A DNA stretch of 64,000 nucleotides from Paraburkholderia ferrariae NBRC 106233 (GTDB taxonomy: Bacteria > Pseudomonadota > Gammaproteobacteria > Burkholderiales > Burkholderiaceae). Below the pieces are notes generated by a model. It had not been told where the DNA came from. It worked only from the letters and a program-made list of their open reading frames with translations, and did not search any database. The position numbers were made by a program, and so were the translations under genes. The DNA lies in assembly GCF_000685035.1 (NCBI RefSeq), contig NZ_BAYB01000021.1, positions 124,001 through 188,000 of the forward strand. The letters run 5' to 3'. Shown here piece by piece: positions 18,285 to 27,411 of the stretch. Every line of letters starts with the position of its first letter. The first letter of the stretch is position 1.

Positions 18285-18935
18285 CTAGCGGTCGGCCGCG
18301 AGCTTCACCCCGAGGCCCACGAGCGCCACGCCGCAGAACGCGTCGATCGGACGACGCAGGCGCCGGTAGCCGCGCTGGGTGCGGTCGTCGGCGAACAGGA
18401 ACGCGATGCTGCAATGCCAGCCGAACGACATGGCCGCGACCGTCGCGAGCACCGCGCCGTAGAACCACAGCGGCGGATGCGCGGGCAGCATCGCCGCGAA
18501 TACGCTGGTCCAGAACACGCAGCCCTTGGGGTTGGTGAGACAGGTGAACAGGCCGGCGCGCCAGGTGCGCAGATAGTCGAGGCGGCTGGCGGGGGGCAGC
18601 GTTGCGGCGGCCACGGACGCCGCCGAAGCCGCGGCCGGGTCGCGGCGCGCGCCCGAGCGCACGAGCTTGATGCCGAACCACACCAGGTAGAGCGCGCCCG
18701 CAATGCGCACGCCGTTGTACAGCCAGTCGATCCGCTGCAGCACGGTGGCGAAGCCGAGCATCGCGAGCGCGGCCCAGAGCGTCGATCCCACGCCCACGCC
18801 GAATGCCGACGCTACGCCCAGCGCGCGCTGTCCGCCAAGCGAAAGCTGGGTGACCATGAAGAAGTTCGGGCCGGGGCTCACGAGCGCGAGCGAATAGACC
18901 GCGGCGATCTGGATCAGCGTGATGAAGTCGTGCAT
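18285..18935 (-). CDS. LysE/RhtB-family amino-acid exporter
   Basis: 216 residues, six membrane helices. The hallmark SPGPNFFMVTQLSLGGQR segment (about 20-37) and NPKGCVFWTSVFAAMLP in the fourth helix are diagnostic of LysE-type translocators. These export amino acids or their derivatives by proton antiport; the exact substrate is unknown. No regulator gene is adjacent. Confidence 0.88.
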   Translation of the reverse strand: MHDFITLIQIAAVYSLALVSPGPNFFMVTQLSLGGQRALGVASAFGVGVGSTLWAALAMLGFATVLQRIDWLYNGVRIAGALYLVWFGIKLVRSGARRDPAAASAASVAAATLPPASRLDYLRTWRAGLFTCLTNPKGCVFWTSVFAAMLPAHPPLWFYGAVLATVAAMSFGWHCSIAFLFADDRTQRGYRRLRRPIDAFCGVALVGLGVKLAADR

Positions 18936-19153
18936 GCGGGGCGAACGAGCGGAAGCGGGCGGAGTGAAGGTGAAATACCGCGGGTGAAATACCGCGCCTG
19001 AAACAGGGCCAAAAAAGAAGCGGCGCGCAACGCGCGATTTTAACGCGTTGCGGCGGGTGGCCGCAGACTCGTTGGGCGTTCAAGGCGGGCGTTCAAAACA
19101 GGCGCCGCGCCCGGCCTGTGCGGCAGACAAGCGCGCTATTCGAGCCATCCGGG

Positions 19154-19951
19154 CTATTCGAGCCGCAGCCGCGCCATATACGGCAGGTGATCGGAGAGCC
19201 ACGCGGTCTCCTGCGCGGGCTGGATCAGCTCGACGGGCTGCAGGCCGCGCACGAACATCTTGTCGAGCGCGAGCGCCGGCGAAAACGCCGGGAAGGTGCG
19301 CGCGGGCTCGCCCAGCAGCGTCGCCACTTCCTGCATGCCGTGCTCGGCGAAGATCGGCACCGAATCGTTGCGCCAGTCGTTGAAGTCGCCCGCCAGCACG
19401 AGCGGTCCTTGCGGCGCTTCTTTCGCGATCCAGTGCGCGATCCAGTGCATCTGGCGCATGCGCGCGCTGCGCGTGAGCGCGAGGTGGGCGCACAGCAGCG
19501 TGACCGAGTGCCCGGCCACGCTCGCGCGCGCCACGAGCAGGCCGCGCCGCTCGAAGCGGTGCGCGGAAATGTCCCAGCGCCCGCCGAGATCGAGCGGATG
19601 CGGCGAGAGGATGGCATTGCCGTGCCGCCACGAGGGCTTGAACACATTGGGCCCGAGCGCGATCTGCAATTCGAGCGCGTGGGCGATCTCGGTTGCCTGG
19701 CAGTGCCAGACATCTTCGAGCGGATCGCCGAGCGGCGCGCCGAAGGTGGAGGCGAGCACCGGCTGCGGCAGGCGCCGCGCCATGGCTTCCTGGAGGAAAT
19801 AGGCGTCGGCGTGGGTGGACTGCACCCAGCGCCGCATGGCCTGCCAGGCCTGAAAGCCCAAGGGCGAGCGGCCCTTGTGCAGGTTCCAGCTCACCGCGAC
19901 GAAGTCCTTGCGATGGCCGGTGTCGATGAGCACTTCTTCTGGGTTTCGCAT
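19154..19951 (-). CDS. Endonuclease/exonuclease/phosphatase-family protein
   Basis: 265 residues with the EEP fold motifs in order: SWNLHKG (Asn, metal site), FLQEAMAR (catalytic Glu), AHLALTRSARMRQ (catalytic His), GDFNDW (Asp-Asn), and SDHLPYMARL at the end (Asp-His pair). No signal peptide is evident. Family members cleave nucleic acid or phosphate esters with Mg2+; the substrate is not known. It ends about 220 bp from the lysE-type gene and starts 30 bp after the exported protein gene at 19982, so the two could be co-transcribed. Confidence 0.85.
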   Translation of the reverse strand: MRNPEEVLIDTGHRKDFVAVSWNLHKGRSPLGFQAWQAMRRWVQSTHADAYFLQEAMARRLPQPVLASTFGAPLGDPLEDVWHCQATEIAHALELQIALGPNVFKPSWRHGNAILSPHPLDLGGRWDISAHRFERRGLLVARASVAGHSVTLLCAHLALTRSARMRQMHWIAHWIAKEAPQGPLVLAGDFNDWRNDSVPIFAEHGMQEVATLLGEPARTFPAFSPALALDKMFVRGLQPVELIQPAQETAWLSDHLPYMARLRLE

Positions 19952-19981
19952 TAGCGGTTATTCGGGTGGGGCGCGCGCCGC

Positions 19982-20494
19982 TCAAGGCTGCTGCGGCGCG
20001 AGGCTCGCGCTGATCCGGTAGGCGAGCGAGGGGTCCTTGTCGACGATCTGCCAGCTCACCGTCTCGCCCGCGGGCACGCGCAGCCCCGGATGGCTCGCGT
20101 TGATCTGGCGCGGCTGCGGCGGCAACTGGCAGCCTTCGGCGGTCTGGGGATGATCGTCGGATTCGAGTGTTTCCTGCGCGTCGATGGCGAGTATCACCTC
20201 GCTCGCGTTGGCCTGCAGCGGCGAGACGGTCACCGTGCGCTGCAGGTCGATGCTGCCGGCCGGCTGGTCCTTGCAGCCGACGTCGTGGCGCACGACCTGG
20301 TGATGCGTGTCGGTGCGCGCCTGGCCCACCGTGGTCGTGCCGTCGAACTGGTCGATCTGCTGGCCGTCGCGCATCACCTGCAAGGTCCATTTCACGACCG
20401 GCTGCTCCGTACTCTGCGCCTGCGCGCTCACGGCGGCCGTGCCGGCGGCGGTGATGAACAGGGCGGCGGCGAGGCAGCGTTTCCACAACGTCAT
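19982..20494 (-). CDS. Hypothetical exported protein
   Basis: 170 residues. It has a clear signal peptide (KRCLAAALFITAAGTAAVSAQA, about 5-27). The mature part is beta-rich with two cysteines, in DVGCKDQ and AEGCQLPP, that could form a disulfide. I do not recognise the family. It lies 30 bp upstream of the EEP-family gene on the same strand. Confidence 0.7.
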   Translation of the reverse strand: MTLWKRCLAAALFITAAGTAAVSAQAQSTEQPVVKWTLQVMRDGQQIDQFDGTTTVGQARTDTHHQVVRHDVGCKDQPAGSIDLQRTVTVSPLQANASEVILAIDAQETLESDDHPQTAEGCQLPPQPRQINASHPGLRVPAGETVSWQIVDKDPSLAYRISASLAPQQP

Positions 20495-20912
20495 AGGAGT
20501 GACTCCGTACAGGCTTGCCGGGCGGGGGCACGGCGGGCAGGGCTGGCTGTTTCTGACCTCCGATCCTATACCGGGTTCGCAAAAACCGAGCCGTCGCGTT
20601 CTCCGCGTGTTTTATCAGATAGGGATGAGGCGCCGCGGTTCAACCGCCGGGCAGCCGACGGCGGGTTGAGATTGGTGCCATATCGGCAACGAAGTCATTT
20701 TTGCTCAGGGCTCACGGCCGCCATTGTTGTTCGGGAGGCAACGCACACTTGCCATTAATCGAGATGTGTTTTCGATAGTCAGTGATTACACTGAGTCGCA
20801 TGTCATCGACGAAACGCTGGCCGGGCGCGCTGACTGGTTTGCCGACTTTCAGCCTTTTCCTGCACTTCCGCCCGCCATGCCCGCGCGCCCCAACCCGCAC
20901 CGAGGAATTGCC
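20495..20912. other. Divergent promoter region, no gene seen
   Basis: 418 bp between the exported-protein gene (minus) and the DUF4148 gene (plus). The stretch 20640-20790 is less GC-rich than its surroundings and probably carries the promoter of the plus-strand gene. A frame open from 20724 runs into the DUF4148 gene but its first 63 codons are not conserved-looking. Confidence 0.45.
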
Positions 20913-21263
20913 ATGAAGACCGCCACGCTTGCTGCCCTGCTGATTACCGCCGCCGGTTTTGCCGCCGCGGCGCCGGCCTTTGCCGACGATACCACTGCCG
21001 CCCCGATCACCGCGGGCTCCCCCGTCCAGCAGGCCCCCGCCAACGGCCCGCGGACCCGCGCCGAAGTGAAGGCCGAACTGGCCCGCGCCCGCGCCGCCGG
21101 CGAACTCGACAACCCGAATATCCCGAGCTATCCGTCGCAACTCGCCACCGGCGGCTACACCGTGCCGCGCGCGCAGATCCAGACGGCGGCCTTCTTCCAC
21201 ACGTCCCGCACGGCGGAGCCCGCCGTGGCAACCGCCACGACCGCCACGACCACGCTGAACTGA
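20913..21263 (+). CDS. DUF4148 domain exported protein
   Basis: 116 residues: signal peptide (MKTATLAALLITAAGFAAAAPAFA) and the DUF4148 core TRAEVKAELARARAAGELDNP. This small periplasmic family is expanded in Burkholderiaceae and of unknown function. ATG 20913 follows CGAGGAAT. A second DUF4148 gene is at 60835. Confidence 0.88.
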   Translation: MKTATLAALLITAAGFAAAAPAFADDTTAAPITAGSPVQQAPANGPRTRAEVKAELARARAAGELDNPNIPSYPSQLATGGYTVPRAQIQTAAFFHTSRTAEPAVATATTATTTLN

Positions 21264-21455
21264 CCGCCGGCCGGGCATTCCACGCCCCCACCGTGCGCCG
21301 GCCCGCGTTGGCCGTGCGCAGCGGGCTTTGCTGCGCCGCCACAGAGCGTACAATTTTCCTCAAAGCGGCGGCGTGCTTCGCGCGCCGTCACCCGGACGGA
21401 GGATCGCGGCGGCCGGCCGAATCCAGGCTGGCGCCGCAGGGGCGGACGTGGAGAC

Positions 21456-22562
21456 ATGGATCAGATCGACTGTGTAGTTATCGGCGCCGGTGTGGTCGGG
21501 CTGGCGGTGGCGCGCGCACTCGCGGCGCGCGGGCGCGAGGTGATCGTGCTGGAGGCGGCCGACGCCATCGGCACCAGCACCAGCTCGCGCAACAGCGAAG
21601 TCATCCACGCGGGGCTCTACTACCCGCGCGGCTCGCTCAAGGCCACGCTGTGCGTGCGGGGCCGCGAGATGCTCTATGAGTACTGCGCCTCGCACAACGT
21701 CGCGCACTCGCGCTGCGGCAAGCTGCTCGTGGCCACGGCGGCGAACCAGATCCCGCAACTGGAATCGATCCTCGCGCGCGGCAAGGAAAACGGCGTGTTC
21801 GACCTCACGCGCATTAGCGGCGCCGAGGCGCTGGCGCTCGAACCGGCGCTCGAATGCGTGGCGGCCGTCTATTCGCCGCAGACGGGCATCGTGGACAGCC
21901 ATCAGCTCATGCTCGCGCTCCAGGGCGATGCCGAGCGCGACGGCGCGGTCGTCGCGCTCAAGTCGCCGGTCGAGGCGATCGACGCGACGGCCAACGGCTT
22001 CGTCGTGAAAGTGGGCGGCGACGCGCCCACCGAACTGCGCGCGGCCTGCGTCATCAACAGTGCGGGGCTTGCCGCCAACAAGCTCGCGCGGCGCATCCGC
22101 GGGCTCGACCCGCGCCACGTTCCGCCGCTCTATCTCGCGCGCGGCAATTACTTCAGCGTCTCGGGCCGCGTGCCGTTCTCGCGCCTCATCTATCCCATGC
22201 CGAACGAGGCCGGGCTGGGCGTGCATCTCACGCTCGATCTGGGCGGCCAGGCGCGCTTTGGCCCGGACGTCGAATGGATCGACTCGATCAACTACGACGT
22301 CGACCCCCATCGCGCCGACGCGTTCTACTCGCAGATCCGCAGCTACTGGCCGGCATTGCCCGATGACGCGCTGTTGCCCGCCTACGCGGGCATCCGGCCC
22401 AAGCTCTCGGGCCCGGGCGAGCCGGCCGCCGACTTTCTGATCCAGGGCGCCGCCGCCCACGGCGTGCGCGGGCTCGTCAATCTGTTCGGCATCGAATCGC
22501 CGGGGCTCACGGCGTCGCTCGCCATCGCGCAGCGGGTGTGCGAAATGGCCGGTACGGCTTGA
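21456..22562 (+). CDS. FAD-dependent oxidoreductase (DAO family, LhgO-like)
   Basis: 368 residues. The N-terminal FAD-binding Rossmann motif is VVIGAGVVGLAVARALAARG, followed by STSSRNSEVIHAGLYYP, the hallmark of L-2-hydroxyglutarate oxidase/dehydrogenase-type proteins. The substrate-domain end VNLFGIESPGLTASLAIA also fits. The probable reaction is oxidation of a 2-hydroxy acid such as L-2-hydroxyglutarate with FAD; substrate assignment by family only. It stands alone; the ATG follows GGAGAC. Confidence 0.85.
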   Translation: MDQIDCVVIGAGVVGLAVARALAARGREVIVLEAADAIGTSTSSRNSEVIHAGLYYPRGSLKATLCVRGREMLYEYCASHNVAHSRCGKLLVATAANQIPQLESILARGKENGVFDLTRISGAEALALEPALECVAAVYSPQTGIVDSHQLMLALQGDAERDGAVVALKSPVEAIDATANGFVVKVGGDAPTELRAACVINSAGLAANKLARRIRGLDPRHVPPLYLARGNYFSVSGRVPFSRLIYPMPNEAGLGVHLTLDLGGQARFGPDVEWIDSINYDVDPHRADAFYSQIRSYWPALPDDALLPAYAGIRPKLSGPGEPAADFLIQGAAAHGVRGLVNLFGIESPGLTASLAIAQRVCEMAGTA

Positions 22563-22754
22563 GCGGGGGCGGCAAGGCGCATTGAACGTTGCACTGGCGG
22601 GGCGCTGAAGAGCGCCCCGCGGGGCGATTCTCATTTCCCATTAATGCGGGTCTCTTATCTCCGGAATTGCAACGAAATTCCGCTGTGCTTCGTTGCTATC
22701 CTTGCGCGACGCCGTCGTCAGAACGGTGTAGCCCTACATACTGGAGTGAGTCCC

Positions 22755-23066
22755 ATGAAATCGTCCCGCCGCAGCTTTCTGATCACGAGCATCGGTGTTG
22801 CCACGACGGTCGCGCTGTCGCGCCAGGCTTTTGCCGATGCGCCGAAGGCCAGCGAAACCGATCCCACCGCCCAGGCACTCGGCTACAAGGCCGACGCCAC
22901 CAAGGTCGACAAGGCGAAGTTCGCGAAGTACGCCGCCGGTCAGGACTGCAGCAACTGCACGTTCTACCAGGGCAAGGCCACCGACGCGTGGGCGCCGTGC
23001 CCGATGTTCGCCGGCAAGCAGGTGGCGGGCAAGGGCTGGTGCAGCGCCTATAACAAGAAGGCCTGA
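22755..23066 (+). CDS. High-potential iron-sulfur protein (HiPIP), Tat-exported
   Basis: 103 residues. The leader MKSSRRSFLITSIGVATTVA has a twin-arginine motif, as expected for a protein folded with its cluster in the cytoplasm. The mature part has the HiPIP cysteines Cys65, Cys68, Cys82 and Cys96 ligating one 4Fe-4S cluster. HiPIPs carry electrons in the periplasm, for example to terminal oxidases or photosynthetic centres. A GGAGTGAG ribosome site lies before the ATG at 22755. Single gene. Confidence 0.92.
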   Translation: MKSSRRSFLITSIGVATTVALSRQAFADAPKASETDPTAQALGYKADATKVDKAKFAKYAAGQDCSNCTFYQGKATDAWAPCPMFAGKQVAGKGWCSAYNKKA

Positions 23067-23153
23067 TTGCCGGAACCCATCGGCCGGAACCCATCGTTCA
23101 GCAATGAGCGAGCCGCGCCTGCGAGCAGGGCGGCATGCAACACAGGGCGTGCG

Positions 23154-24665
23154 CTAGCGCGCCTGCAACAGCGGCGGCCGGCGTCCGAACCACGGGCGCG
23201 CCGCTTCGAGTTGCGCCGCGAGACGCAGCAGCAGCGCATCGTGACCCTCGCGCGCCGCGAATTGCACGCCAATCGGCAGGCCGCGCGCACTCCATGCGAG
23301 CGGCACCGTCATCGCCGGCTGCCCCGTCAGATTGAAAAGCTCGGTGCAGCCCGCCCACGCGAACGCCTTGTTCGACGCTTCCGTCAGCAGCTTTCTCATC
23401 AGCGCTTCCATCGGCATGGCCGTGACCGCCCGCATCTGCATGCGCTCGGTCTGCGAAGGCTTCAGTTCGCCGATTTTCACCGGCGCGGCCGCGAGCGTCG
23501 CGCACAGGATCACGTCGTAGCGCGTCATGAGCCCGGCGAGCTGCGCGGTGATGCGCTCTTGCAAGTCGAGCGCCGCCGGCAGCTCGCGCTCGCCCAGCTT
23601 GCGGCCGATGTGCGCCATCGCCCACGTCGCGATCTCGAAGTCCTGGCGGCGCGGCGGGGTGCCCGTGATGGTGTCCGCGTTCAGCACCATTTGCTCCGCC
23701 ACCACCGACCACAGCATCAGGAACGCTTCGCGCGCGGCGGCGAAATCGACCGGCAGCGACACCGGCTCCACGCGATGTCCGAGCGAGGTGACGAGCGCCG
23801 CCGCATCGTCCACGGCGGCGCGCACTTCGGGCGAGAGCTCGAAGGCGAAGAGCGGATCGGTGATGAGCGCGATGTTCAGCGGTTTTGCGAAGGGCGCCGG
23901 ATCGCGCGCCGCCGCGAGAAACGTGCCGGGTGCGCCGGGGGCGAGCGCGGGATCGCCCGCGATCAGATCGAGCATCAGCGCGCTGTCGCGCACGCTGCGC
24001 GAGACGGCCAGATCGACGCCGAGCGCGCCGGGCGCGGGCGCGAGGTTCGAAGGCACCTGGCGCGAGCGCGAGGGCTTCAGGCCGAAGAGGCCGCAGCACG
24101 AAGCCGGAATGCGGATCGAGCCGCCGCCGTCCGACGCATGCGCGAGCGGCACGATGCCGGCGGCCACCGCCGCTGCGGCGCCGCCGCTCGAACCGCCCGG
24201 CGTGTGATCGAGATTCCAGGGGTTGCGGCACGGGCCGAACAGTTCCGGTTCGGTGTAGGGCATCTGCCCCAGCTCCGAAGCGCTGGTCTTGCCGAAGATG
24301 TTCAGGCCCGCCGCGCGCAGGCGTTCGACCACGGGGGCATCGGCCGTGGGCACGTAATGGCGGTAGTGCCGGCTGCCGAAGGTCATCCGCAGGCCGGCCA
24401 CCGCCGCGCCCAGGTCCTTCACGAGAAGCGGCACGCCCGCGAGCGGGCCGTCGGCCAGCGTGTCGGCGCCGTTGCCGCCCGCTTCGATGGCGCTCGCGCG
24501 CCGGCGTGCCGCGTCGTAGTCCTTGAGCACGATGGCGTTGATCGCGGGATTGGCCGCTTCCGCGCGGGCGATGGCCGTGTCGAGCAGTTCGCGTGCGCTC
24601 ACGTCGCCGCGCTTCACGAGTTCGGCAAGGCCGATGGCGTCGTACTCCAGATAGTCGGACTGCAA
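23154..24665 (-). CDS. Amidase-signature family hydrolase
   Basis: 503 residues. Catalytic Lys83 (GVPLLVKDL), the cis-Ser in PGGSSGGAAAA (159/160) and the nucleophile Ser183 (SDGGGSIRIPA) form the complete amidase-signature triad. The remainder matches full-length amidases. The enzyme hydrolyses amide bonds; the substrate is unknown. It lies about 150 bp downstream of the dienelactone hydrolase gene, with a strong hairpin between, so separate transcripts are likely. Confidence 0.9.
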   Translation of the reverse strand: MQSDYLEYDAIGLAELVKRGDVSARELLDTAIARAEAANPAINAIVLKDYDAARRRASAIEAGGNGADTLADGPLAGVPLLVKDLGAAVAGLRMTFGSRHYRHYVPTADAPVVERLRAAGLNIFGKTSASELGQMPYTEPELFGPCRNPWNLDHTPGGSSGGAAAAVAAGIVPLAHASDGGGSIRIPASCCGLFGLKPSRSRQVPSNLAPAPGALGVDLAVSRSVRDSALMLDLIAGDPALAPGAPGTFLAAARDPAPFAKPLNIALITDPLFAFELSPEVRAAVDDAAALVTSLGHRVEPVSLPVDFAAAREAFLMLWSVVAEQMVLNADTITGTPPRRQDFEIATWAMAHIGRKLGERELPAALDLQERITAQLAGLMTRYDVILCATLAAAPVKIGELKPSQTERMQMRAVTAMPMEALMRKLLTEASNKAFAWAGCTELFNLTGQPAMTVPLAWSARGLPIGVQFAAREGHDALLLRLAAQLEAARPWFGRRPPLLQAR

Positions 24666-24770
24666 GGCGCGGCCTCCTGCTCCAGGTGAAGATGCGTGGG
24701 GTGAGTGCGGGGGGCGGAGCGCGCCCGACGCCCGCTCGATGGCACTGCCTGTGAGGCAGTGTGACAGTTG

Positions 24771-24805
24771 CGCCGGCTGCGCGCGATCGTCGCGCGCAGC
24801 CGGCG
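24771..24805 (-). terminator. Strong hairpin after the dienelactone hydrolase gene
   Basis: A perfect 16-bp stem (24771-24786 with 24790-24805) closes a 3-nt loop, 14 bp past the stop codon of the hydrolase gene. There is no T-run on either side, so it may act as an mRNA 3'-end stabiliser or a weak terminator. A second 7-bp hairpin (ACTGCCT/AGGCAGT) is at 24744-24760. Confidence 0.6.
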
Positions 24806-24818
24806 TGCGGTGCCGCGC

Positions 24819-25517
24819 TTACAGGCGCTCGGCGAGGAACGTCAGCGTGCGGCCATGGGCGAGTCCCGAGGCGTGCTGGTTGTACGACTCGCGCACCGGG
24901 CAGTTGAAGCCGTGCCCGGCGTTCGGGTACAGGTGGAATTCGGCATTGTCGCGGCCCGCGAAGCGCTCCTTCACCTGGCCCACCGCGTCGAGCGGAATGC
25001 CGTGATCGTTTTCGGCGTAGTGGAACTGGATCGGCACCGTGACCTTGTCGGCCACGTCGAGCGCGTTCTGGATGCCGCCGCCGTAATAGGCCACCGCCGC
25101 ATCGACCGAGCCTTGCGCCGCCGCCAGGTAGGCGAGGCGCCCGCCGAAGCAATAGCCGATCGCTGCGACCTTGCCCGTGCACTCGGGCAGCGCGCGCAGG
25201 GCCGCGGCCGTCGCGCCGATGTCCTCCACGGCGAGCTTCACGTCGGTCTTCTGCAGCAGTTCGATGCCCCTGTCGCGGTCGGCGCCCACATAGTCCAGTT
25301 CGACGCGCGGCTGCGTGCGCCAGAAGATGTCCGGCGCGACGGCGACATAGCCGTCGAGTGCGTACTGCTCGACCACATCGCGAATGTGGCCGTTCACGCC
25401 GAAGATCTCCTGGACGATGACGATGCCCGGGCCCTTGCCGCCTCTCGGCAGCGCGAGATAGCCGCCGAAGCTGTCGTTGCCGGCGGGAATGTCGATCCAT
25501 CGAGTCGATACGCTCAC
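24819..25517 (-). CDS. Dienelactone hydrolase-family protein
   Basis: 232 residues, alpha/beta hydrolase fold. The nucleophile is Cys123 in GYCFGG, with Asp in AENDHG and His in NAGHGFNC, giving the Cys-Asp-His triad of dienelactone hydrolases. The VQEIFGVNGHIRDV oxyanion region is also typical. The classic substrate is dienelactone from chlorocatechol breakdown, but family members vary and no such pathway genes are adjacent. Confidence 0.9.
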   Translation of the reverse strand: MSVSTRWIDIPAGNDSFGGYLALPRGGKGPGIVIVQEIFGVNGHIRDVVEQYALDGYVAVAPDIFWRTQPRVELDYVGADRDRGIELLQKTDVKLAVEDIGATAAALRALPECTGKVAAIGYCFGGRLAYLAAAQGSVDAAVAYYGGGIQNALDVADKVTVPIQFHYAENDHGIPLDAVGQVKERFAGRDNAEFHLYPNAGHGFNCPVRESYNQHASGLAHGRTLTFLAERL

Positions 25518-25747
25518 GTTGCTCTCCTTCTTGATCAGTCAGTTCGCGTTGCCGCGAAATTCGGGGCGCCAGTTTGCCACGCCTGCCCGCGGCCTGCAGC
25601 GTCCCTCGTTCTCATCTGCGGATCGGAACGATCTCGATTATTCATTTTTCGCGCGAAGGGCGCTCGGCTAGATTCGGAAGCCATGGAGGCGCACGGATGG
25701 TCGCGGGGACCACCCGACGCGCGCCGCTTGCCCGCAAGGATGCCAAT

Positions 25748-26863
25748 ATGACTGCCCAGTCCACCGCTTCGTCCGCCTTCTCCACGCCGTTTTCGCGGCG
25801 CTTCGGCCTGCGCCTGCCGCTCGTTCAGGGGCCGATGGCGGGCGGCCCCACCTCGCCCGCGCTGGTGGCGGCCGTCGCCAATGCGGGCGCGCTCGGCTTT
25901 CTGGCTGGCGCCGCGCTCGCGCCCGGAAAGATCGCGAGCGAAGTCGCGGCGATCCGCGCGCTCACCCGCCAGCCGTTCGGCGTGAATCTCTTCGTCCTCG
26001 ATCCGGCGCATCCCGACGAAGCCACCGTGCGGCGCGCGCTCGAAGCAATCGATCCGCTGCGCGCGCGCTTTGATCTGCCGCCGGGCGAAGCGCTCGAACG
26101 CTACGCGCCCGATTTCCGCGCGCAGCTCGACATGCTCGTAGAACTGCGCCTGCCTGTGGTGAGCTTCACCTTCGGCCTGCTCGCGAAGGCCGATGTCGCG
26201 CGGCTGCAGACGGCGGGCAGCTACGTGATCGGCACGGCGACGCACGTGGCCGAAGGGCTCGCCTGGCGCGAGGCCGGCGCGAACGCCATCGTCGCCCAGG
26301 GCGCCGAGGCGGGCGGCCACCGCGGCACCTTCATCGGCGCGCCCGAGCACGCGCTGGTGGGCACCATGGCGCTCGTGCCGCAGCTCGTCGATGCCACCGG
26401 CCTGCCCGTGCTCGCGGCGGGCGGCATCATGAACGGCCGGGGCATCGCGGCGGCGCTCGCGCTCGGCGCGCAGGGCGTGCAGATGGGCACGGCCTTCCTC
26501 ACCTGCGCGGAAAGTGCGATTCCCACTAACTGGAAAGCGCGCGTGCGGGCTTCGTCGGATACGGACACCTCGGTCACGCGCGCGATCACGGGTCGCCACG
26601 CGCGCGGTATCCGCAATCCGCTCATGCAGGCACTCGAAGCGCATCCCGGCAGCGTCGCGCCGTACCCGGTGCAAAACGCGCTCACCCAGGCGCTGCGGCA
26701 GAGCGCGGCGCGCGCCAACGACGGCGATTACCTCTCACTCTGGTCGGGGCAGGGCGCGCCGCTCTCCCGCGCGCGCGAAGCAGGGCTCGGCGCGGCGCAA
26801 CTGGTCGATGCGCTCGATGCCGAATGGCGCGCCGCGCTCGCGGCGCTCACGCGTGGGGCATAG
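25748..26863 (+). CDS. Nitronate monooxygenase (2-nitropropane dioxygenase family)
   Basis: 371 residues from ATG 25748. The FMN-binding TIM barrel has PLVQGPMAGG, GANAIVAQGAEAGGHRG (catalytic His in GHRG), PVLAAGGIMNGRGI and GAQGVQMGTAFL. The enzyme oxidises toxic alkyl nitronates such as propionate-3-nitronate with O2. It is divergent from the hydrolase gene; no close downstream partner. Confidence 0.9.
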   Translation: MTAQSTASSAFSTPFSRRFGLRLPLVQGPMAGGPTSPALVAAVANAGALGFLAGAALAPGKIASEVAAIRALTRQPFGVNLFVLDPAHPDEATVRRALEAIDPLRARFDLPPGEALERYAPDFRAQLDMLVELRLPVVSFTFGLLAKADVARLQTAGSYVIGTATHVAEGLAWREAGANAIVAQGAEAGGHRGTFIGAPEHALVGTMALVPQLVDATGLPVLAAGGIMNGRGIAAALALGAQGVQMGTAFLTCAESAIPTNWKARVRASSDTDTSVTRAITGRHARGIRNPLMQALEAHPGSVAPYPVQNALTQALRQSAARANDGDYLSLWSGQGAPLSRAREAGLGAAQLVDALDAEWRAALAALTRGA

Positions 26864-27184
26864 CGTGCGCAAGTCCCGAGCCGGTTGCTGCGCTGCCAGG
26901 GGATATCGGGCGATATCGGATGCTGCAACGCAGCAACGGCTGCCCCTTTACGGACAATTAATCGAATGCTTACTTGAGCGCGCACCGTTCTGCGCCGCGG
27001 CGTTTCACGCCAACGTTCGCACTTTCGACGCCCCTGCACCCGCCTCCGGCAATATTTTCAAAATTAATCCGTCAAGGCTTCCTAAAGGCTTTCCCGACGT
27101 TTGCGGATGCCTTCCCGGCGCCTTGCAGCGCCGGGCCCAAACCCGGATATTTGCAGGGGCTCGGAGCGATCCGGTAGAAAGCCT

Positions 27185-27202
27185 ATTGGTACTCGTACCA
27201 AT
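27185..27202. promoter_or_regulatory. Candidate operator ATTGGTAC-TC-GTACCAAT
   Basis: A perfect 8-bp inverted repeat with a 2-bp spacer. The TGGTnnnnnnACCA core resembles sites of GntR/FadR-type regulators. It is 210 bp upstream of livK; no regulator gene is next to it. Confidence 0.45.
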
Positions 27203-27240
27203 ATCTGAAAAAAGTCCCCCAAATTAATTTGATCGCCTAC

Positions 27241-27254
27241 ACTTGCGCGCAAGT
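27241..27254. promoter_or_regulatory. Perfect 14-bp palindrome upstream of livK
   Basis: ACTTGCGCGCAAGT is a perfect palindrome about 158 bp before the livK start codon, 38 bp downstream of the other operator-like sequence. It could be a regulator site or be part of the mRNA leader. Confidence 0.35.
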
Positions 27255-27411
27255 ATGACCGGACGGCCCGCCATGAACGGGCCCGAAGGCATGCTGGCCA
27301 GGTGCATCAAGGATGCATCCTGCGTGGTCGTCCGCACGGGGAGCGACACGTTCGGGGCGCGGGAGCACCAGGGCGATTACGTTGCTTTTGGGTTCGAAAC
27401 TGGAGACTTAC

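Larger units (their letters stand above)
26864..27411. other. Long upstream region of livK with two palindromes
   Basis: 548 bp without a supported gene. It contains the perfect palindromes described at 27185 and 27241 and a stretch of lower GC at 27180-27245, which probably includes the promoter of the downstream binding-protein gene. Confidence 0.5.

Noticed and set aside
17761..18288. Overlapping open frames of about 100-175 codons on both strands
   Set aside because: Arg/Ala/Pro-rich, mutually overlapping and without start signals; treated as intergenic.
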